Source of the DNA: Deinococcus sp.
GTDB lineage: Bacteria > Deinococcota > Deinococci > Deinococcales > Deinococcaceae
DNA: 64,000 nucleotides
Direction of reading: 5' to 3'
NCBI RefSeq assembly: GCF_025362455.1
Contig: NZ_JANYGJ010000091.1
Coordinates: 1-64,000, forward strand
The translations under genes were made by a program, and so were the position numbers. The notes under the pieces are model-generated. The model searched no databases, had not been told where the DNA came from, and saw only the letters and a list, made by a program, of their open reading frames with translations. This document shows positions 47,765 through 57,354 of this stretch, in pieces. Numbering within the stretch: the stretch's first letter is position 1; every line of letters begins with the position of its first letter.

Positions 47765-49267
47765 TTAGCGCCGCACTTCACGCAGCCGCACACTCAGATT
47801 TGGCAGGTTGATCTCGGCCACTTCCACCCGTAGCAGCTCGCCCACATTCGCCGCCGTGCTCATCAGCGTATCGAGCGCCAGTTCGGGAATCACCACCGTC
47901 GCCTGCGGGCCGCGCCGCTCGACCACCTGCGCGTTCCAGACGGCGCCGGGCTGCTGCATCAGCATCACCAGGGTGTAGTGGCGCCGCGTCAGGCGTTCGG
48001 CGGTGCGGGTGCCGCCCGCGTTCATCTCGGCCTGGGCGACCCGTGTGGCGATCTCGCCGCCCGTGAGGCCCGGCTGGTCTTTCAGGGCGGCCCGGAGCTG
48101 CTGATGCACCACCAGGTCGAGGTAGCGGCGCATCGGCGAGGTGGCCTGGGCGTAGGCGTCGAGGCCCATGCCGTGATGCGGGCCGGGCGCGGGCCTGAAC
48201 CTCGTGCGGGCCAGGGTTTTGCGCCGCGCCCAGTGGGCTGGAAGGTCGTCGCCGCGCACCTCGCGGGTGGGGGCGTCCTGGGTGGCGTAGGGCAGCGCGA
48301 TCTCCAGATCGTCGGCGTAGATGGCGGCGGCCCAACCGGCCAGCGTCATGCACTCCTGCACGATGAAGCGCGTCTCCGGGCGCGGCAGCGAGCGAATTTG
48401 GACTTCGGGCACGTCGTTCTCGCGCTGCAAGAGTTTGACCCGCACTTCCGGCAAGTCGATGCTCAGCGCCCCTTCGGCCTCGCGCTGCTTGCGGCTGGCG
48501 CGCGATAGGCGTTGCAGGGTCACGAAGGGTTCCTCGCCCGCGTCCAGTTTCACTTGCGCGGCGCTGTAGCTCAGCCGGGTGGCCCGGATGCGGGTGAGCT
48601 GGACCTCCACCGTGTCGGCGTTCCACTCGGCGTCGAAGTCGATGCTGATGCTCAGCGCCGGGGACGTCTCGTGCAGGCCCAGGCCCAGCGACTGCACCAC
48701 GCTTTCGGGCACCATGCTGTAGATCTGGTCGGGCAGATACAGGGTGGCGCCCCGCGAGCGGGCTTCGAGGTCGAGTGGGCTGTTCGGTTCGATCAGCGCG
48801 GCCACGTCGGCGACATGCACCCACAGCCGGTAGCCGCCCCCCGTCTGTGTATTTACGGTCTCGATGCTGATGGCGTCGTCGGGGTCGAGGCTGCCCTCGT
48901 CGTCGATGGCGAAGGCGTCCAGGTGGGTCAGGTCCAGGCGACTCTCGATGGGGAGTTCGGGCACGGCCAGGGTAATCGGGCTCAAATCGATGCCCGCCCG
49001 GTCGGCATAGGGCACCCGGAAGCCGTTCCAGAGGCCGTGCCTGAGCAAAAATTCGTGGGCGGCTTCGGGCGTCTCGCTGAGTTTGGCGTCGCGGATGGCC
49101 CTGGCCCGCTCGCCTTTACCGCGTGCCAGCAACTCCACCTCGGTGCGCTGGGCGGCGCTCAGCTCAATGACGGGCAGTTCAATGACGGGCAGCTCAGTAA
49201 CGGACAGTTCAGCAACGGACAGTTCAGCAACGGGTAGTTCGGTGGATGGGTCGTGTGGAGCAGTCAT
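47765..49267 (-). CDS. RNase II/RNB-domain exoribonuclease
   Basis: 500 residues from ATG at 49267, with TATTCT seven bases upstream. Compact member of the RNase II family: an HTH-like N-terminal part, then the RNB catalytic domain with the acidic cluster IDDEGSLDPDDAISIE, WVHVADVAALI and the later ATSPMRRYLDLVVHQQL block, and a short C-terminal S1-like strand set. Degrades RNA 3' to 5'. The first 30 residues are a five-residue repeat (ELPVA/ELSVT/ELPVI) coded by a 15-bp array. Confidence 0.88.
   Translation of the reverse strand: MTAPHDPSTELPVAELSVAELSVTELPVIELPVIELSAAQRTEVELLARGKGERARAIRDAKLSETPEAAHEFLLRHGLWNGFRVPYADRAGIDLSPITLAVPELPIESRLDLTHLDAFAIDDEGSLDPDDAISIETVNTQTGGGYRLWVHVADVAALIEPNSPLDLEARSRGATLYLPDQIYSMVPESVVQSLGLGLHETSPALSISIDFDAEWNADTVEVQLTRIRATRLSYSAAQVKLDAGEEPFVTLQRLSRASRKQREAEGALSIDLPEVRVKLLQRENDVPEVQIRSLPRPETRFIVQECMTLAGWAAAIYADDLEIALPYATQDAPTREVRGDDLPAHWARRKTLARTRFRPAPGPHHGMGLDAYAQATSPMRRYLDLVVHQQLRAALKDQPGLTGGEIATRVAQAEMNAGGTRTAERLTRRHYTLVMLMQQPGAVWNAQVVERRGPQATVVIPELALDTLMSTAANVGELLRVEVAEINLPNLSVRLREVRR
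49165..49239. repeat. 15-bp tandem repeat x5 at the start of the RNase gene
   Basis: Five consecutive copies of CAATGACGGGCAGTT / CAGCAACGGACAGTT in frame, only 28 bases inside the start codon. Confidence 0.92.
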
Positions 49268-49518
49268 GTCGCCCAGAATAGCGGGCGCGGGGTCCGAACA
49301 ACGCTGCGGTGGTCGTAGGCGGGACGCCCGGTCAGCGCCCATCACCGCTATGGAAACCTGAGTTTGCCATTCAGCCCGGACCGCCCGAAAAATGTCCGAA
49401 TATCCGGCCATGAATCGCCCATGAGATTCTAAATGGAAAGTTAAACTTGACATTCTGGTGGTTTTAGGTTTACAACCAGTGGGTAGGCGCTTTCAACCTA
49501 CGCGCTCACGGAGGATCT

Positions 49519-50610
49519 ATGGACGAGAAGAATGAGCAGCGCCAGAACGCGGCGCTTTCAGGGCAAGGCGCGTTCCGGCAGCAGGTCGAAACCCTGGTGG
49601 CCCAGGGCAAACTCACCCCCGAAGAGGCCGCCGATCTGCTCGGTGAGGGCGGCAACGCTGGTGTGAGCGCTGTCGATATGGAGAAGGTGGCGCTCAACGC
49701 TGCGCCAGAGGCTGCTCCGTTCACACCAGCAGCCACTGCACCGACCCCGCCAGCGTCCCCCGAAGCGCCAGCCGTCCCCAGCATTCCGGCCATCCCCGGC
49801 CTGCCCGGCGTCGGCAGCGTCATCAACAAACTGGTGGACCGCTTCGTCAAGGAAGTCGCGCCGCACGCTGAGAGCGACACCCCCGACGATCTGCGACTGG
49901 AGGTCAGCGGCTATTCGCTGATCGTCAGCACCGTGCCGGGCCTGAAGGTGCCGCAACTGGGCGGCGAAACCGAGGGGCTGCACCTGCGCTCAGGTCCCAA
50001 AGGCTGGACGGTGGAGCGCGAGGGCGGCGTCAGCATCCGCCTCGGCAGCGTTCACCGGGCTACTTTGTCGGTGCCGTTCGTGCCCAGATACGTCAAGGCC
50101 GAGGTCAGCGGCGGCCAACTGGTGCTGCCCGACATCGGCGGCGCCCTGGAGGCCGAGGTGTCCGGCGGCAATCTGCGCGTCGGCGACGTGGGGCACCTCA
50201 AGGCCGAGGTGTCGGGCGGCAACCTCAACGCCGGGTCGGTGGCGGGCAACCTGCACCTGGAGATCAACGGCGGCAACGGCACCGTCGCCCACAGCACCAC
50301 CCTGATCGCCTCGGTCAACGGCGGGCTGCTGAGCTGGAGCGGGCTGCTCAGCTCCGGCCAGCACCGCCTGGAGATCAACGGCGGGGCGGCGACCCTCAAC
50401 CTGGAGGCGGGCAGCAGCGTGCAGCTCAGCGCCGAGGTGACGGTGGGGCAACTGGTCAGCAACTTCGCGGTAGACAAGCGCGGCGGCCTGCTCAACGCCA
50501 CCTACAGCGGCAGGCTCGGCAGCGGGGCGGCGGGGCTGTCGTGCCAGGTCGCGGCGGGCCAGGTGCGCCTGAACGCGGCAGATGTGCCCTCGGAGGTCAA
50601 TCATGCGTGA
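49519..50610 (+). CDS. LiaX/YvlB-like protein: SHOCT-like module plus DUF4097 beta repeats
   Basis: 363 residues. N-terminal SHOCT-like helix pair (VETLVAQGKLTPEEAADLLG, residues 24-43), a Pro/Ala linker, then a beta-solenoid of DUF4097 type with repeated VSGGNL/INGGNG units (KAEVSGGQLVLPDIGG, EAEVSGGNLRVGDVG, KAEVSGGNLNAGSV). The same architecture is found in YvlB and LiaX, which act in envelope-stress sensing in Firmicutes. No signal peptide. GGAG before ATG. First gene of a three-gene cluster. Confidence 0.78.
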   Translation: MDEKNEQRQNAALSGQGAFRQQVETLVAQGKLTPEEAADLLGEGGNAGVSAVDMEKVALNAAPEAAPFTPAATAPTPPASPEAPAVPSIPAIPGLPGVGSVINKLVDRFVKEVAPHAESDTPDDLRLEVSGYSLIVSTVPGLKVPQLGGETEGLHLRSGPKGWTVEREGGVSIRLGSVHRATLSVPFVPRYVKAEVSGGQLVLPDIGGALEAEVSGGNLRVGDVGHLKAEVSGGNLNAGSVAGNLHLEINGGNGTVAHSTTLIASVNGGLLSWSGLLSSGQHRLEINGGAATLNLEAGSSVQLSAEVTVGQLVSNFAVDKRGGLLNATYSGRLGSGAAGLSCQVAAGQVRLNAADVPSEVNHA

Positions 50611-51235
50611 ACAGATTCGCCGGATTCTGGAGCTGGTCCACGCCGGGAGGTTGAGCAGCACCGACGCCGCGCCGCTGCTGGCCGCCCTGCACCCCAAGCT
50701 GAACCTGTCCGAAGACGCCCTGGCGCCGCTGTTCGCCTTGCTCGTCGCCGAGGGGTTTGGCCCGGAGCGCGTCAGCGATATTCTGTTCGCCCGCACCGAT
50801 CCGCCCAAGGCGGCGGCGGCTCGCGGTGGCCCGACCAGCCCACCACCCGGCATGAAAGGCGGCTGGCTGGGCAACCTCGGCAACCTCGGCAACTTTGACG
50901 GTATGGTCGAGCGCATCACCGACACGGTGGAACGGGCCTTCGACGGCTCGCCCGCCGCCAGCCGCTCTACTGATGACCGGGGGGCGCCGCGTGCCGGAAC
51001 CGTCCTGCGCATCGAGATCGAGGACGAAAACGGCGGCAACTACAACGCCAATCTGCCGCTGAGCCTGGCCGCCCATATCCCCAAGATGCTGCCTGCCCAC
51101 GCCCTCAAAAGCCTGGAGCACGCCGGAATGAGCGCCGAGTCGCTGCAACTCATTCTGGAAAATAACCCCCCGGTGGGGCCGCTGCTGAGCGCCGAGGACC
51201 AGAACGGCAACTCGGTGCAGCTCAGCGTCAAGTAG
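50603..51235 (+). CDS. Protein with SHOCT-like N-terminus, second gene of the LiaX-like cluster
   Basis: 210 residues from ATG at 50603, overlapping the previous gene by eight bases. Begins MREQIRRILELVHAGRLSST, DAAPLLAAL, the same kind of short helical module as its neighbours. Then a Gly/Pro-rich linker and a C-terminal domain (TVLRIEIEDENGGNYNANLPLSLAAHIPKML) that I do not recognise. No membrane segment. Likely functions with the other two. Confidence 0.65.
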   Translation: MREQIRRILELVHAGRLSSTDAAPLLAALHPKLNLSEDALAPLFALLVAEGFGPERVSDILFARTDPPKAAAARGGPTSPPPGMKGGWLGNLGNLGNFDGMVERITDTVERAFDGSPAASRSTDDRGAPRAGTVLRIEIEDENGGNYNANLPLSLAAHIPKMLPAHALKSLEHAGMSAESLQLILENNPPVGPLLSAEDQNGNSVQLSVK

Positions 51236-51264
51236 TCGGCGTCAAGTAGTCGGCGTCAAGTAGA
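51227..51264 (+). repeat. 14-bp tandem repeat spanning a stop codon and a promoter
   Basis: GTCAAGTAGTCGGC twice plus GTCAAGTAGA. The first copy holds the stop codon of the second gene; the last copy runs into TAGACT, which is the -10 box of the DUF2089 gene. Confidence 0.88.
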
Positions 51265-51271
51265 CTGCGCC

Positions 51272-51628
51272 ATGCCCAGAGCGCTGCCCCTGCCTTTCCC
51301 CGACGTGACCGAGGCCCCGCTGGTGACCGGCCTGAGATTTCCCAATGCGGGCATCAGCGTGCAGGGCGAGTTCGAACTCAACGAATTCGCCACCCTGGCC
51401 CCCGACAGCCTCGATTTTCTGCGGCTGTACATCAAGGTGCGCGGCAACCTCAAGGAAGTCGAGCGCATCCTGGGCCTGAGTTACCCGACCGTCCGCGCCC
51501 GTTTCGACAACCTGCTGCGCTCCATCGGCTACGAGCCTGAGCCCGCCGACCCCCGCGACGAGGTGCTCAGCCAGTTGGAGCGCGGCGCGATCACGCCGGA
51601 GGAGGCCGCCAAGAAGCTGCGGCGCTGA
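51272..51628 (+). CDS. DUF2089 family regulator-like protein
   Basis: 118 residues. DUF2089 core: FELNEFATLAPDSLDFLRLYI, KVRGNLKEVERILGLSYPTVRARFDNLL, an HTH-type fold. Ends with ITPEEAAKKLRR, the same SHOCT-like ending as the N-terminus of the first gene of the cluster. DUF2089 genes sit beside YvlB-type genes in other bacteria, supporting a common task. TAGACT five bases before ATG gives it its own leaderless promoter. Confidence 0.82.
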   Translation: MPRALPLPFPDVTEAPLVTGLRFPNAGISVQGEFELNEFATLAPDSLDFLRLYIKVRGNLKEVERILGLSYPTVRARFDNLLRSIGYEPEPADPRDEVLSQLERGAITPEEAAKKLRR

Positions 51629-51665
51629 GAGTGAACGGAATGACGATGCCCACCGTCTTGTTGCT

Positions 51666-51732
51666 GTCATCCTGAACGCCGTGAAGGATCTCGCTGTTTA
51701 ACGACGAGATCCTTCACGGCGTTCAGGACGAC
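51666..51732. repeat. REP-like near-perfect inverted repeat
   Basis: Arms of 28 bp (GTCATCCTGAACGCCGTGAA..., and its complement) with one mismatch and an 11-base loop, 37 bases after the DUF2089 gene. Best-preserved copy of the family also seen at 9539; may also act as a terminator. Confidence 0.85.
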
Positions 51733-51834
51733 AACTCTTACCGGACGGATGCGTCCATCACACTCAAAGGCCAAAGCGGAAGGCCGGGCAGACGTTATGT
51801 CGCTCGGCCTGCTTCTTTGTCTCCAGCTCAGGGC

Positions 51835-52050
51835 TTACTCTTCTTCGGCGACGGCCTGTTCGTTGTACTTGTTCGACAGCACGAAGAAGGTTGGTGCCCA
51901 CAGACCGACGAAAATGCCGAAGCGCTCGCCGTGGGCACGCTCCTCGACGGTGCCGTCCCTGCCGCCGTTGGTAAACCAGATGATGATCGACGCGAGAATG
52001 GACACGAATCCGGCGACGGTCAGGACATTGGAAGTGGTGCGGTTATCCAT
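51835..52050 (-). CDS. Small membrane protein with two helices
   Basis: 71 residues from ATG at 52050, with GGAG upstream (AAGGAGATCACT). Two hydrophobic segments (VLTVAGFVSILASIIIWF and FGIFVGLWAPTFFVLS) separated by a charged loop; short acidic C-terminus. Not recognised. Confidence 0.7.
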   Translation of the reverse strand: MDNRTTSNVLTVAGFVSILASIIIWFTNGGRDGTVEERAHGERFGIFVGLWAPTFFVLSNKYNEQAVAEEE

Positions 52051-52230
52051 AGTGATCTCCTTGCGGCGTGGCGTTGGGCGCGGTGCCCGTTGCCTGCCTG
52101 GCCCTCGTATTTTAGTCTGAATGGAGCAAGCGGATGACTTTGCAGCTTTACCGACCAAGTGTAGGCCGGATGACGTTCATCTCATCTGGCGGTTCGTCTC
52201 ATCTTGATGCACTTGTAGACACACCTGCCG

Positions 52231-53364
<1,134 letters not shown>

Positions 53365-53681
53365 GGTTCTCCTTGAGCGCCGCCAGGTAGAGGCCGGACG
53401 ACGCCACAAGGTTAGGTTGCGCCGCCCTGAGCTGGATACGCCGCCCCTGGGAAGTCCTTTAGAGAGGCGCAGTTCTTCAAGGAGGCGCGTAAAGTTGAGG
53501 CGCGACAATACGCTGTCGTCCTGAGTGCAGTGAAAGGTCTCTGACGGCGCAGCCCTCTGCGGCGCTCAGGCTGAACACTGTTCGAGTTGCAAATGTCGAG
53601 GGGCGGCTGGCCGGATCAAGGTCACGACATCCCACACGTACAGCCTGCGCCCTTCGCGCACACGATTTCAGATTTACGACT
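53365..53681. other. Gene-free stretch with a REP-like remnant
   Basis: About 320 bases. Positions 53516-53580 hold TCGTCCTGAGTGCAGTGAAA and CTCTGCGGCGCTCAGGCTGA, a diverged copy of the REP-like inverted repeat. The rest shows nothing coding. Confidence 0.5.
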
Positions 53682-53903
53682 TCAGATAATGCCGCCGCCC
53701 AACATCAGCCGCAGCCCGGCCAGCAGCAGCACCACGCCGCACAGGATCAGGCCGGGGCGACTGTTGCCGATGGCGGCGACAACTAGGCCCACGATGCCCA
53801 GCGGCAGCGTGATGAACCAGTTGGTCCAGCCGAAGAAGGGAATCAGGCCCAGCAGCAGACCCAGGGCGGCCAGGCAGCCGACGATGACCGAAGCGACACT
53901 CAT
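53682..53903 (-). CDS. Small membrane protein
   Basis: 73 residues from ATG at 53903 (MSVASVIVGCLAALGLLLGL), two to three hydrophobic segments, almost no charged residues. The open frame extends 64 codons upstream through a terminator hairpin, which cannot be coding. No clear ribosome site, so the exact start is uncertain. Not recognised. Confidence 0.5.
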   Translation of the reverse strand: MSVASVIVGCLAALGLLLGLIPFFGWTNWFITLPLGIVGLVVAAIGNSRPGLILCGVVLLLAGLRLMLGGGII

Positions 53904-54007
53904 GCCCAGGAATACCGCAGTCTGCCCCCGAACGTTCCCGCAGTCGGCCTTAAGCTCAGCTTTAAGAAAGCGTTGGATGAGCCAGCATTTGAGGTGAACA
54001 CCGCCCA

Positions 54008-54040
54008 AAACAAACGCCCTCCGGTATCGGGAGGGCGCTT
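54008..54040 (-). terminator. Intrinsic terminator
   Basis: CGCCCTCC/GGAGGGCG perfect stem with a 7-base loop; on the minus strand it is followed by TTTGTTTT, on the plus strand by TTTT. It lies after the broken membrane-protein gene. Confidence 0.82.
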
Positions 54041-54212
54041 TTATGGTTGATGCCGGGTCCATCACGACCCATCCGAAAGTTGACTCTGAGCACACTCACG
54101 GCGCTCCCGTTCCGGTGAAGACATAATACGCTGCCAGCGTAGCAAGAGAATGTAATTTAGGTTTGCATAGCTGCATAGCTCCGTCGGCTGCCCTCCAGGC
54201 CAAAGGGGAGGG

Positions 54213-54971
54213 TCAGGTGAGGGTGCTGAACGTGCTCAGTTCGCCCCGGCTGGCGCTGGCCTGCGCTTTGAGGGCGAAGTCCCGGTTTGCCCAGAGCTGC
54301 CAGAGGTTGACGACCTGCGCCGCCGCAGAAATCACCAGAGCCAGCCAGCCTACCGGGGAGCGGCCCAGCGGGCTCTGGCCCATGTCCTGCGGCGTGAAGA
54401 GTGAAGAGACCAGCAGCAACGCCGTGAGCACCATCTGAACGACGAGCCACACCGAGAGTCTGGCGGTGGTCTGCCGCACCCTCGGTAGATTCACGGAGTC
54501 CGCTTTCGATTGGGCGGCCTCGCTCAGTGCGCCTGTCCAGAGCAGATACGCGCCGGTCATGGGGTAGACGATCAGGAGGGCCGCTGCGCCGACGATCAAG
54601 CCGATGCCGAGGCTGATCCTGGTTACCCCGCTCAGCTCAGGTAAGATCGACCCGCTCACCACGAGCAGCAGCAGACCAGCAAGTCCGACCAGGCCAGCGA
54701 TCACCAGAATGACGATCTGCGTCACCTGGAGCCACGTCTGAACCACGCGGCTGGACCGGGCCAGGGTCGAGACCGGCGTCAGGCGGGCGATGTCGCCGAC
54801 CCAGTTGCGGTAGGCGACGGTTCAGAAGGCGTTGATCGTCAGCCCGATCAAGCCCACCCACACGTTTGCAGCGGACACGGAGCTGGTTAAACTGGCGAAG
54901 ATACTGGACGCGGCGCCCAGCACCAGGCCAGCGATCAGCAGCGTTCTGAGGAGAGGTGCAGATTGTTGCAT
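54213..54971 (-). pseudogene. Membrane-protein gene interrupted by one in-frame TGA
   Basis: Reading from ATG at 54971 gives MQQSAPLLRTLLIAGLVLGA and continues as membrane protein to NAF, then TGA (54822-54824), then TVAYRNWVGDIARL and on in the same frame to 54213, about 250 residues with four to five helices. Base composition and frame are unbroken on both sides, so a single point change (for example TGG to TGA) is the simplest reading. Either a recent pseudogene, a sequencing error or, less likely, readthrough. The part after the stop could still be made from an internal start. Confidence 0.75.
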
Positions 54972-54976
54972 TGCCA

Positions 54977-54982
54977 CATTAT
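54977..54982 (-). promoter_or_regulatory. Consensus -10 box, leaderless start
   Basis: TATAAT seven bases before ATG of the interrupted membrane-protein gene, the clearest leaderless promoter of the window. Confidence 0.75.
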
Positions 54983-55007
54983 AACCTGGATCTGGTTGGA
55001 GCCTCGC

Positions 55008-55035
55008 GCCGGATAAGCCAGGCCGGATAAGCCAG
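55008..55035. repeat. 14-bp tandem repeat x2
   Basis: GCCGGATAAGCCAG twice without mismatch, between two divergent genes. Confidence 0.8.
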
Positions 55036-55088
55036 ATCGCGTAGGCTCACGTTTTGCTCCGCAGCTCGGCGCTGTCCACACTATAGGT

Positions 55089-55994
55089 ATGACTGACATC
55101 ACCGCGCTTCACGTCCGCGATTTTCAGCTCCCAGACGCCGCTCAGGTCGCTCGACTGGTCACGGCCAGCGTACACGGCCACTGGACCTACACGCCCGAAC
55201 AGTTCAAGGTGTCCACAGCGCCGGAAAGCTTCCGTCTCGTCGCTGCCGCTCAGCAGGTCCAGGCCACGCTGGGCGTTTCGCCGTTCGGAACCCCCTTGCC
55301 CGGCGCCTACCGCCTTGATTTCGCCGGGAACGCCGCCCACTTCAACGCGCTCTATACCCTGGCCCTGACCCGGCTGCCGCAACACGCCCCGGTGGTCGGC
55401 GTGGCCCGTGAGGATTTCAGCCCCCAGATGGCCTTCTTCGCCGCCGCCGGGTTTCGCAACGCCTGGCAGTCCTGGGGCGCCCACCTGGACCTGAACCGCT
55501 TCGACTTCGCCGCCTTTCAGAAGCTCGAAGAGCGGCTCTTTCTGGACGGTTACGAGGCCGAAATGCTCAGCAATACGGCCCCTGACACCGATTGGGCCGA
55601 CCTCCACGCCCTGAGCCTTGAAGCCGTGGCCGACGCGCCCCGCAACCCGACCACCACGCCGGACGCCCTCAGCCTGGAGGAATTGCGGGCCGTGATTCTG
55701 CAAGGGGAAACGGCGTTTGTGGCGCGGCTGAAGGGCGAAATCGTGGCGTTCACGCGCCTGACCCTGCGCCCCGAACACAAGCACGCCGAAACCGAGCATA
55801 CCGCCGTCGCTCGCGCTCACCGCAGCCGGGGCCTGGGCACGCTGGTTGGGGCGCGTTCGCTGGCCTGGGCGAAGGCTCAGGGCCATACGGAGGCGAGTAC
55901 CGGGGGCACCGTGCTCAACCAGGCCATGCTGAAGGTCAATCACCGCCTGGGCTACGTGCCGGAGCCGATGTGGGTCACGTGGCTGCGGAGCTAA
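55089..55994 (+). CDS. GNAT family acetyltransferase, two-domain
   Basis: 301 residues with two GNAT-type halves. The N-terminal half (DAAQVARLVTASVHGHWTY ... MAFFAAAGFRNAWQSWGAHL) has a degraded acetyl-CoA site; the C-terminal half has the usual one (HTAVARAHRSRGLGTLVGARS) and ends LKVNHRLGYVPEP. Similar double-GNAT proteins in Actinobacteria and Deinococcus acetylate small molecules. Substrate unknown. It shows the complete layout that the truncated gene at 3750 lacks. Confidence 0.83.
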   Translation: MTDITALHVRDFQLPDAAQVARLVTASVHGHWTYTPEQFKVSTAPESFRLVAAAQQVQATLGVSPFGTPLPGAYRLDFAGNAAHFNALYTLALTRLPQHAPVVGVAREDFSPQMAFFAAAGFRNAWQSWGAHLDLNRFDFAAFQKLEERLFLDGYEAEMLSNTAPDTDWADLHALSLEAVADAPRNPTTTPDALSLEELRAVILQGETAFVARLKGEIVAFTRLTLRPEHKHAETEHTAVARAHRSRGLGTLVGARSLAWAKAQGHTEASTGGTVLNQAMLKVNHRLGYVPEPMWVTWLRS

Positions 55995-56046
55995 AGGCAT
56001 CGACCGTCAGGCTTGGCAGGCGGGCGACCAGATTAGCGTCGCCAGC

Positions 56047-56502
56047 TTACTTCGGACACCCTTTCGGCGCTACCAGCTTCAGCGTGCCGTCTGCGCTACG
56101 CCTCGCCTCCAGCCAGGGCAGCATCTTCAGCGGCACGTAGATGCGGCTCGCCTCGAAGTACGGGGAAACATCGTAAAGGCGCAGGTCCACAGTGTTCACG
56201 CCGCCGATGGTCGGAGCCGAGCCGTGAGCCTCCTTCTCGCCCACCCGGAAGGTCACGCCGCTGATGTAGAAGACGTTCCAGATACGGTCGGCGCTCACCT
56301 CCTGATTCAGCACACTCCCCACGTACCGGATCGGCAGATACACCTCGCCGCCGCGCAGCACGGGCGTCAGCGGGGAGCTTGTCACCTGGTCTCGGTACGG
56401 CACCGGCACACCCGCCTTGAGCACAGTCGTCGCCGGATAGCACAGCGGAGCGGCCAGGGCGCAGGGTGAGCACGTCAGAGCCAACAGGAGCAGATGCTTC
56501 AT
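56047..56502 (-). CDS. Exported protein with copper-amine-oxidase-type stalk domain
   Basis: 151 residues from ATG at 56502 (MKHLLLLALTCSPCALAAP, signal peptide). The mature part resembles the N-terminal domain of copper amine oxidases used as a wall-binding stalk: GGEVYLPIRYVGSVLNQEV, WNVFYISGVTFRVGEKEA, RIYVPLKMLPWLEA. No catalytic domain. The frame is open further upstream but in shadow of the next gene. Confidence 0.7.
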   Translation of the reverse strand: MKHLLLLALTCSPCALAAPLCYPATTVLKAGVPVPYRDQVTSSPLTPVLRGGEVYLPIRYVGSVLNQEVSADRIWNVFYISGVTFRVGEKEAHGSAPTIGGVNTVDLRLYDVSPYFEASRIYVPLKMLPWLEARRSADGTLKLVAPKGCPK

Positions 56503-56551
56503 CCATCCATTCTGGTCGTGCCCGGCTGACCCGTCGTGAGTAACTTGGAGG

Positions 56552-57010
56552 CTACTTCTTCCTTTTCGCCGCGTACAACTCCACTCCGCCCGCCTTCTCA
56601 AACGCTGCCTCCAGCTCGGCCAGCGGCTGCTCCGGCTGGCTGGTGGCGTCGCCCGGCAGCGTGTGGGCGAAAACTTCGGTGGCGTCGGGATACCCGTCCC
56701 CGTCGGCGTCGCCGTTGGCGGCCAGCACGGTGTACAGCACCGCGCCGAATTTCGCTTTGGGATCAGCCTGGAAGCCGTTCTGGAGCGCCTGGCCGAAAGA
56801 ATTCCAGGGTGCGCCACCTTTGGCGTTCACGTGGCAAAACGTGCAGGCCATAACCCCGGCGCTGTACTGCCACAGCGGCTCGCCCTCATCATAGTGGAGC
56901 TGGGGAATCGCCTGGAGCCGGAAGGCAGGCATGGCCAGGGCGGGCGCCAGTGTCAGCAGCGCCACAGCCAGCCAGAGCTTCGGGGTGGTCTTCACCTTCA
57001 GTTCAGCCAC
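56552..57010 (-). CDS. Exported c-type cytochrome-like protein
   Basis: 152 residues with a signal peptide, one haem-binding CTFCH motif (residues about 55-59) and an EF-hand-like calcium loop DADGDGYPDATE. The GTG start at 57010 overlaps by 13 bases with the end of the DUF1501 remnant, so the two once formed an operon. Electron-transfer role is inferred from the motif only; a methionine ligand is not obvious. Confidence 0.75.
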   Translation of the reverse strand: MAELKVKTTPKLWLAVALLTLAPALAMPAFRLQAIPQLHYDEGEPLWQYSAGVMACTFCHVNAKGGAPWNSFGQALQNGFQADPKAKFGAVLYTVLAANGDADGDGYPDATEVFAHTLPGDATSQPEQPLAELEAAFEKAGGVELYAAKRKK

Positions 57011-57185
57011 TTCGGCCCCGCGAAGGTGCCGCCCAGGATGTCGTTCGAGTTGAGGTTCAGCCAGGTATCGAGGGCGCTGGCGTAGACGCCCCGGAAATCC
57101 TGCTTAAATCGACCAGGGCCACGGCCATGCTGCCGTCAATGTCGTTGAGGAGGGAGTCCAGGGTGATTTTTACGTGATCCGGAAG
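56998..57185 (-). pseudogene. Remnant of a DUF1501 family gene
   Basis: On the minus strand ITLDSLLNDIDGSMAVALVD is followed, in another frame, by QDFRGVYASALDTWLNLNSN and then DILGGTFAGPKWLN with a stop. The first piece matches the centre and the second the C-terminus of DUF1501 (secreted sulfatase-like) proteins; the part between is gone and the frame is shifted. Upstream sequence is replaced by a 14-bp repeat. A plus-strand fragment (57226-57286, ending RALMRWGQRRLTLD) may be another gene remnant. Confidence 0.65.
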
Positions 57186-57189
57186 TGCT

Positions 57190-57231
57190 CAGACCAGGTG
57201 AATCAGACCAGGTGAATCAGACCAGATGAAG
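57190..57231. repeat. 14-bp tandem repeat x3
   Basis: CAGACCAGGTGAAT twice and CAGACCAGATGAAG once, at the broken end of the DUF1501 remnant. Confidence 0.88.
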
Positions 57232-57354
57232 ACGCCGCAGGACGCGCCCTGATGCGCTGGGGCCAACGCCGCCTGACCCTGGACTGACGCCCGCTTAAGG
57301 TTTCCTCATGCCCGGCTTAGGGCGCGTCATACCCGGCACGCTAGGCTGCTTGAC

